From Thioclava sp. ES.031 (GTDB taxonomy: Bacteria > Pseudomonadota > Alphaproteobacteria > Rhodobacterales > Rhodobacteraceae): 64,000 nucleotides of DNA. Shown piece by piece: positions 57,172 through 64,000 of this stretch (its first letter is position 1; each line of letters opens with the position of its first letter). Under the pieces are notes generated by a model. That model was not told the origin of the DNA. It ran no database searches and was given only the letters and a program-made list of their open reading frames with translations. A program made the position numbers and the translations under genes. The stretch spans positions 2,413,501 through 2,477,500 of the forward strand of contig NZ_PDJO01000001.1 in the NCBI RefSeq assembly GCF_002563775.1, written 5' to 3'.

Positions 57172-57734
57172 GCGATGCATCAAGCTTGAAGAATGATTCC
57201 GCTTCTCTAAACAGGTCAGAAATTACATTTCATCGAGTGGTGATCGCGTTCTGGTTCGGAAGTCTCGTGTTTCATTCAGTGGGATTTCATTTGTTGCCGA
57301 TATCAATCGTAGATTTATTTTCTGGTTTTGGTTTTTTTAATGACGTTTTGCTTCTCCGTGAAGCTCCCGGCATGCGTAATGTCGCCGATTCATATGCGGG
57401 GCATATGATTATTTCACTTCTTTACATGCTTGTTGCAATTTTTCTATTCTTAGTCGCCTCCATGCGAGAAATTTTGATTAGATCTCGGATTGTCACAGGC
57501 AGAGATCGACTTTCCGCCAAGTTCTTTCTTTTCTCCGGTTTTGCGGTAGTGTTGGGGGCGTATTTCATGCTTTCCGACGCTCATTCGAGCTTCGCTAATT
57601 CTGATCGCAGGTTCCGCGGAATGCCCCTTTGGTGGGTGATGCTAATTACGACATGTATGTGGTCTGCCTTGCCTTCTGTCTTGTTCGTTGCGATTAGAAA
57701 GCCGAAGTTGGTTTTGGAAAGCATGAATGTATAG
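57168..57734 (+). CDS. Integral membrane protein, 188 aa
   Basis: GTG start 57168. About four membrane spans: VVIAFWFGSLVFHSVGFHLLPI, MIISLLYMLVAIFLFLVA, FFLFSGFAVVLGAYFML, WWVMLITTCMWSALPSVLFVAI. AT-rich. Translationally coupled to the 89-aa protein. Unknown family; possibly a defence effector or element-exclusion protein (speculative). Confidence 0.55.
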   Translation: MSDASSLKNDSASLNRSEITFHRVVIAFWFGSLVFHSVGFHLLPISIVDLFSGFGFFNDVLLLREAPGMRNVADSYAGHMIISLLYMLVAIFLFLVASMREILIRSRIVTGRDRLSAKFFLFSGFAVVLGAYFMLSDAHSSFANSDRRFRGMPLWWVMLITTCMWSALPSVLFVAIRKPKLVLESMNV

Positions 57735-58248
57735 GGATTTGATGTGCATGATTTATTTTACCCCGTGATGAATTCCTGGCAGTCGTTTGCTGTTCTTAAT
57801 TTTATGAGTAAGTTTTATGACTTTTACTAGGCGGCAAATGTTTTCATGCGATACAAGATGTGGGCATATTGACGTGCCGTTCGCTACTTGGGGATAACGA
57901 GAATAGTAGCGCTGTCAGTGCGCGGAGGAATAATTCGGAAATGGGGAGGGTGGCTTGCTTAAGAGATACTTGAGATGGTGGTATGAGACATGGTATCTGG
58001 AAATGTTTACTGCAAAAAGATTTATGCAAAGCCTGTTGATTTCTATTCTTGGCTTGGTGGTCTGCTTTTTTATTTTCGCAGAATTCATAAATTGAACACT
58101 GAATCGTCAGCGTCGAAGTTGGGGCCGAGCAAACGCTGCTCTAAGCCTGAATGTCGGCTTAGGCGTGGAAGCAACGACGCACTTGGTTAAGCCCTTCAGC
58201 CCCGACCCACCATAGGGTCAAAAATGCGGTTTTAGCCCAGAACCACAA
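57735..58248. other. Intergenic 514 bp
   Basis: AT-rich with no supported gene; short minus-strand frame 57844-58029 (61 codons) has no ribosome site I trust. Confidence 0.4.
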
Positions 58249-58782
58249 TCAGGTGGGGGTTGGCGCCTGTGTCAGCAGGCGATTGTTGAACGCGATCGTC
58301 AATTTTCGCCCCCAAGCCCATGCACCCATATAAAATATAAAGCATGGTGACTTGAGGTTTAACTTGATTACACCCGCGCCAGCGAAGCTCTCGCTGTGCC
58401 GTATTTCTTCAATCTCGTCACGCGAAAGATGGATTCCGAATGGAAGGATGCTGATACCTTCTTCGTCAATCCTAACCTCTTTGAAGCCTAGTGCAACAAC
58501 GACACAAGACCACAAGAAATACGACCCAAGCACGAGCAAGAAACTCATCTTGGCCGTCGAATAAATCGAGTTTTGATCATGCGAAAATAGATTATAAGCG
58601 CTGAGGGAAACCCCAAGAAGGCATATGATCCCAACCGAAAACACCGCCTTTCGAAACCGCAGACGATACTGATACACACCCGCACAATTTTTTAAAAATG
58701 CCTCAACATCTTCGCTCTGCTTCGTTGGGGAGCCCAAGATAAGTCCAATCTTCGCATTTACGGTTTTGAATCGTTGTGGCAC
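58249..58782 (-). CDS. Membrane protein, ~177 aa, start uncertain
   Basis: Two adjacent membrane spans (FSVGIICLLGVSLSAYNLF and MSFLLVLGSYFLWSCVVVALGF) precede a C-terminal domain (VRIDEEGISILPFGIHLSRDEIEEIRHSESF...) that looks like a PH-like beta domain of small membrane proteins. The frame is open up to 58863, but that stretch includes a C/G homopolymer (58837-58845) and no ribosome site, so I use GTG 58782. It may be 5' truncated. Confidence 0.5.
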   Translation of the reverse strand: MPQRFKTVNAKIGLILGSPTKQSEDVEAFLKNCAGVYQYRLRFRKAVFSVGIICLLGVSLSAYNLFSHDQNSIYSTAKMSFLLVLGSYFLWSCVVVALGFKEVRIDEEGISILPFGIHLSRDEIEEIRHSESFAGAGVIKLNLKSPCFIFYMGAWAWGRKLTIAFNNRLLTQAPTPT

Positions 58783-58863
58783 TGGATTATGGCGACAGTG
58801 TGAACAGCAACTCCGTCCGCACTGCAGACCTCCCCCCCCCTGCGAAGATGCTGCGCGATGCAC

Positions 58864-59224
58864 GAATGACTGTTTTGGTGAAGCTGCATCGCGGCAAAGG
58901 CGTCAATGATGAACGGCAGCTCCGAGCCGAATGCGCCGGACGCCTCCGCGCTGCAAGTGCGAAGTCTCCTAAGAACAACACGGTCAGTTTGGGCTCGAAG
59001 CCGACTTGCGGCGGTGCAGCACGCGATACTTGACCGTAATGGCACCTGAGGGGGTCCCCAGATGACCGCTCTCAGCCCAAAGCGGACCCACGGCTCCAGA
59101 CGCGAATTTGTGATAGCTGACCTTCGCCGTGAGGGTCGTGAACTGGTAAGATGCGGGACGAAGCGGGCTTTCGCTGCACTTGCGCTAATGACAGATTCGG
59201 ATGCGAAACTTCACCAACAAACTA
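58864..59224. other. Intergenic 361 bp
   Basis: No supported gene; the spacer is similar in style to 56.5 kb. Confidence 0.4.
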
Positions 59225-60781
59225 TTACCGACCTCTAATGTAGTCATGGTCAGGAACTGTTGATGATATAATAATACCCCCCTTATCAGTACGGCTCGCC
59301 TCTTCGGCAAAGTTGATTGTATCTACAAAATAAAACAGCGCCGCTCTTGCCAGCTTAAGTGAATCCAGAGTTAGGCATTCAAACCTTTGAAGATGCATAT
59401 GGTCCACTGCCGACGATAAAGACGAATAGTTGTTGGGAAACATATCATCATGAAGAACTGTAAAGCGGTGCGTTGAGCTATTTCTGTAGCTCTTATGTGC
59501 CTCCATAAAGCCGACTCCTCGGCTATCATCTTTCGAAATGTCATGGTAAATATTATAGAGTGCAATTAAACCCGGGTTTCCCAATCTGAAAGAGGCTGCG
59601 ATCTCTTCGTTCAAACTGAATACTCCACCCTTTCCTGTCCTGCCCCAGACACGGGAAAAGCTAGCTTCATGTGCCTTCTTCACTCCTAGATAGCACGCCA
59701 AAGCAACCGCAATCTTATCCAAGATATCGAAAGCAATGCGTTGTGCGCTTGTCAGAGCAGAAAAGCGGACACCGTACACGGCATAGTCCAAAGTATCTGC
59801 GTGAGGGGTTGTTTCAAAGAACGGCGTGTCAATATCGAACTCTCGTACATCAAAATATACCTGTCGAGCGAAAGCGAAGTCAGATTTCATCACGTTAATC
59901 ATAGAGAAAATCTCAGGGACCCTGTGCCCGTCTGATACTTTCGCATGTATGGATGGAACAGTCAGGAAATCAAAGCGGCCGGATAAATACTCTTCAGCGC
60001 TGCAATGGAGCGATAACGCCAATCCATTCGCGTCTACGAATTTGAAATATTGATTATCGATTATTTGTTCAGGGCCAGGTTTGATGTTAGCTGCGTCCTC
60101 AACAGCTTTCCTAACAGTTGGCAACGCGTCTATCCCCGAAAACTCCACCACGGTGTCATAGTTAGATGAAACCACGTCGGAAAGCTGTCGAACGCGCTCA
60201 AGAAGAGTATCGACATGAGAGTAAGTTTGATAGACTTCTGACTTACGATAAAATAGCCTCGCGAGACCCATCAAGTGTCGCATCTCCTGATATGCAGCGA
60301 CGCCGTTACGCGGCAAGATTTTCAGCGCTTTCTGAAAGCAATCAAGAGCTTCTACCCAACGAGAAGTGCTCAGAAGAAGAATTCCAATATTGGTCAATGC
60401 TTGTGACCTAAGTTCATGAGAAGCCGTGCTATCGCGCATGACCGATCCAAAATGAACTCTCGCACGGAAGCGATCTTCAAACGCTTGACCAGCAATTGGA
60501 GACATTGGGCCGTGTCCAAGGCGTGAGCGGACTTGAAGCCCATTTGCCAAATTATAGAAGAGAGCAGAATCGGGCTTGGCGGTCTTTACGAGCTCATCAA
60601 AGAGCTCGACACCTCTACTGACCTATGCAAAGTCATTCATAGCGTCGCCGCAATCGACGAGCACGACGGCGGCTGCAACTTTTTCCTCCGGACTGCTGCC
60701 CAGCTCGCTCAAGAAGGAAATTGCAGCTTGAGGGTCTTCACTTCTCAGTTTGTAGAGCTGATCGATTTTTTCAAAAGACAT
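59225..60781 (-). pseudogene. LA2681-like HEPN protein interrupted by an in-frame TAG
   Basis: From ATG 60781 (GAGGA upstream) the frame encodes MSFEKIDQLYKLRSEDPQAA... for 52 codons, hits TAG at 60623-60625, then continues in the same frame (VSRGVELFDELVKTAKPDSALFYNL...) to 59225. TPR-like helices (~130-180: ALTNIGILLLSTSRWVEALDCFQKALKIL) precede the LA2681 HEPN domain with the RNase motif RNSSTH (Arg-x4-His). A single CAG-to-TAG change would explain it. A late restart at TTG 60550 would give 441 residues keeping the HEPN part. Intact relatives are thought to be RNases in phage defence. Confidence 0.7.
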
Positions 60782-61243
60782 ATTGCTTCCTCAAAGCTGC
60801 GCTTAGCCTCTTCTGTCTGCCGTGCATCAGTATGGGGGACGGTAGTGCATCGTTCTACTTCACAAGCAGACATTATTTGCATTGCAGCATTTTAGCAAAG
60901 TCGGGCTCACTGCCGTCGTTCGCCGCCGCTACGCGAAGGTCCGCTGTCGGGAAACCGGCCAAACTTTGCAAAACCCGCTTTCTGCGCACAGCCGACCTTG
61001 GTGCGCAGCGCAACATTTGGGTTTCGGCCCGCTAGGGCTTGAATGGCCGCTTTTATGCCTGTCTTGCAGAGAACTATTCGCGGCGCAGCTAACGGCAACT
61101 CCCCGCCCTTCAGGGCAGCATCCATGCCTGGCACCACTTTCAGGAGGCCGGAAGTGTGACCGCATTGCCAAGCCACCCGGGGCTGCCTCGATGTCGTGTC
61201 CGGCCACGCCCGCGCCTCCAGCCAGTAGCTTTGACTGCAGCGC
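60782..61243. other. Intergenic 462 bp
   Basis: No supported gene; left ~100 bp is the leader of the HEPN gene. Confidence 0.4.
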
Positions 61244-61492
61244 TTAGTGTAGGCGGGCATGGACGAGGTAGCCGTCAACCGTTTCCTCGCCAAGCGCCTT
61301 CAGCGCCTCGAGCCGATGGAGGCCCTCGATCAGCACAAAGTTCTCCCCGTCCGCGCGGACCCTGATCGGAGTAAGTTGGCCGTGTTCGAGAATGTTCTCG
61401 GCCAGTGCGGTCATCTTTGCAGTGTCGAGCGTCTTGGCACGCTTGACAGGCACGCGGACGCGATTGATGGGGAAGACGGTTTTCTGAAGCAT
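61244..61492 (-). CDS. Small ParB/sulfiredoxin-like protein, 82 aa
   Basis: It reads MLQKTVFPINRVRVPVKRAKTLD ... MTALAENILEHGQLTPIRVRADGENFVLIEGLHRLEALKALGEE, which is the ParB N-terminal (ParBc) fold with ENIxEHGxLTPIxVR and GxHRLEA motifs. GAAGGT precedes ATG 61492; the in-frame ATG at 61588 is less likely. It lacks the HTH and dimer domains of real ParB. It is the last gene before attR. Confidence 0.78.
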   Translation of the reverse strand: MLQKTVFPINRVRVPVKRAKTLDTAKMTALAENILEHGQLTPIRVRADGENFVLIEGLHRLEALKALGEETVDGYLVHARLH

Positions 61493-61731
61493 ACGGCGAC
61501 CTTCGGCAGGAAAGGAAAGAGGCACGGTAGCAGGATGCGTCCAGATCACAAAGCGAAGCGCGTCGCTCGCCCTGTATCGCTGTGCCACCGCCGCGCACTA
61601 TTGGCCGAGTTGCTTCATGGCCACACTCGCCAAACGCGCTCTGCTGCTTCCACAGCGCTTCCACGGGGCTTAGCACGACGCAGAACACCGCCCGAAGGCG
61701 GCGTTTAACGTATTGATCTAACTTCATGATT

Positions 61732-61809
<78 letters not shown>

Positions 61810-61832
61810 TCCGTTGAGCGTTTGCCTTTTTG

Positions 61833-61922
61833 TCAGGTTATGAGCCTGACGAGGCGATCGCGTTAGGCAAACTCTCGCGGAGAGTTTGTAGCGATTGCGG
61901 GGTGCTCCATCCCGCGTCCGTT
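61833..61922 (-). pseudogene. Broken tRNA-fMet copy with hairpin insert
   Basis: Two blocks repeat the tRNA-fMet gene: 21 bp of the anticodon arm (61833-61853 = 61766-61786) and 20 bp of the 5' end (61903-61922 = 61797-61816). Between them, where the D-arm should be, is ~49 bp with a perfect hairpin CAAACTCTC-GCG-GAGAGTTTG (61868-61888). The 3' half is missing. Confidence 0.6.
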
Positions 61923-62004
61923 CCCGAGGGCTTTTTGTGTTTGCGATCGGGATTTTGTTTGTCATCGTTGTTTGAGAGATGATTTTTCATCGCTTCTTTC
62001 TAGG

Positions 62005-62119
62005 TTTGGCGGTGACCTACTCTCCCACGTCTTAAGACGCAGTACCATTGGCGCGACGGCACTTAACGGCCGGGTTCGGAATGGAGCCGGGTGTTTTGCT
62101 CGTGCTATGACCACCAAAC
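62005..62119 (-). rRNA. rrf: 5S ribosomal RNA
   Basis: It is about 115 nt, beginning GTTTGGTGGTCATAGCACGA and ending with the complementary GGTCACCGCCAAAC. Internal CCGAAC is present. Ends set by the terminal stem. Confidence 0.93.
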
Positions 62120-62198
62120 CGAGGAAGAAGCGATGATTTCAAGTCAAGTTGCTATGCAGCTTTTGATTATGATCGGAGCCAGAGGTCTGGCTTCTACC

Positions 62199-64000
<1,802 letters not shown>

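Overview
The window looks like the chromosome of a GC-rich alphaproteobacterium of the Rhodobacteraceae/Paracoccaceae type. The reasons are the 23S-5S-tRNA-fMet order at the right end, TRAP and pca gene organisation, Rieske betaine-demethylase genes, and many alpha-type coupled (ATGA) gene overlaps. The genus cannot be fixed from this window. It is a mosaic of catabolic core-like blocks and two accessory regions.

Layout. (1) 1-2.7 kb: the edge of a polyamine-type ABC importer operon (permease, ATPase) divergent from a GntR regulator that has two winged helices; the intergenic region carries repeated TTTGCATnCAA-like sites. (2) 2.7-28.4 kb: an accessory region with an IS3 element with both inverted repeats, a tyrosine recombinase lacking its first catalytic Arg, a run of small unknown genes (some with recurrent FFFV-encoding motifs), a GmrSD-like DUF262/DUF1524 protein, a secreted peptidoglycan-binding protein, an IS66 element with an exact 8-bp target duplication nested in an older IS3 orfA, a UvrD/HelD-like helicase with a nuclease-like insert, a coupled three-gene operon built round a Ser/Thr kinase, and a recombinase pair with a small partner gene that abut tRNA-Ser(GCU). 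(3) 28.5-37.3 kb: one long operon for 4-hydroxybenzoate/protocatechuate catabolism (pcaD, pcaC, BKACE, pcaB, pobA, TRAP dctPQM) divergent from pcaQ. pcaHG is not here; the BKACE gene may replace the usual CoA-transferase/thiolase end of the pathway. (4) 37.3-46.5 kb: an alpha/beta-hydrolase, a glycosyltransferase-like protein, a ClpP-fold membrane protein, a single-gene [FeFe]-hydrogenase with an extra C-terminal NTF2-like domain, a MacA/MacB-type efflux system and a GNAT. (5) 46.6-52.1 kb: a LysR gene and a betaine-demethylation set (Rieske oxygenase, its reductase, and a DgcA/HpbA-like flavin demethylase).

(6) 52.225-61.777 kb: a 9.55-kb integrative element. It is bounded by 46-bp direct repeats that equal the 3' half of tRNA-fMet, so the tRNA gene is the attachment site. 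It holds a P4-type integrase, an excisionase-like HTH, a rolling-circle Rep protein, small membrane proteins, an LA2681-type HEPN protein split by an in-frame amber codon, and a small ParB-like protein. (7) 61.7-64 kb: tRNA-fMet, a broken tRNA-fMet copy with a hairpin insert, 5S, and the 3' 1.8 kb of 23S, all on the minus strand.

The strongest candidates for something undescribed are the kinase operon with its divergent helicase (18.3-23.3 kb), the [FeFe]-hydrogenase fusion, and the FFFV micro-ORF motif. Gene starts were chosen by reading Shine-Dalgarno sequences by eye; family names come from motif recognition without database searches.
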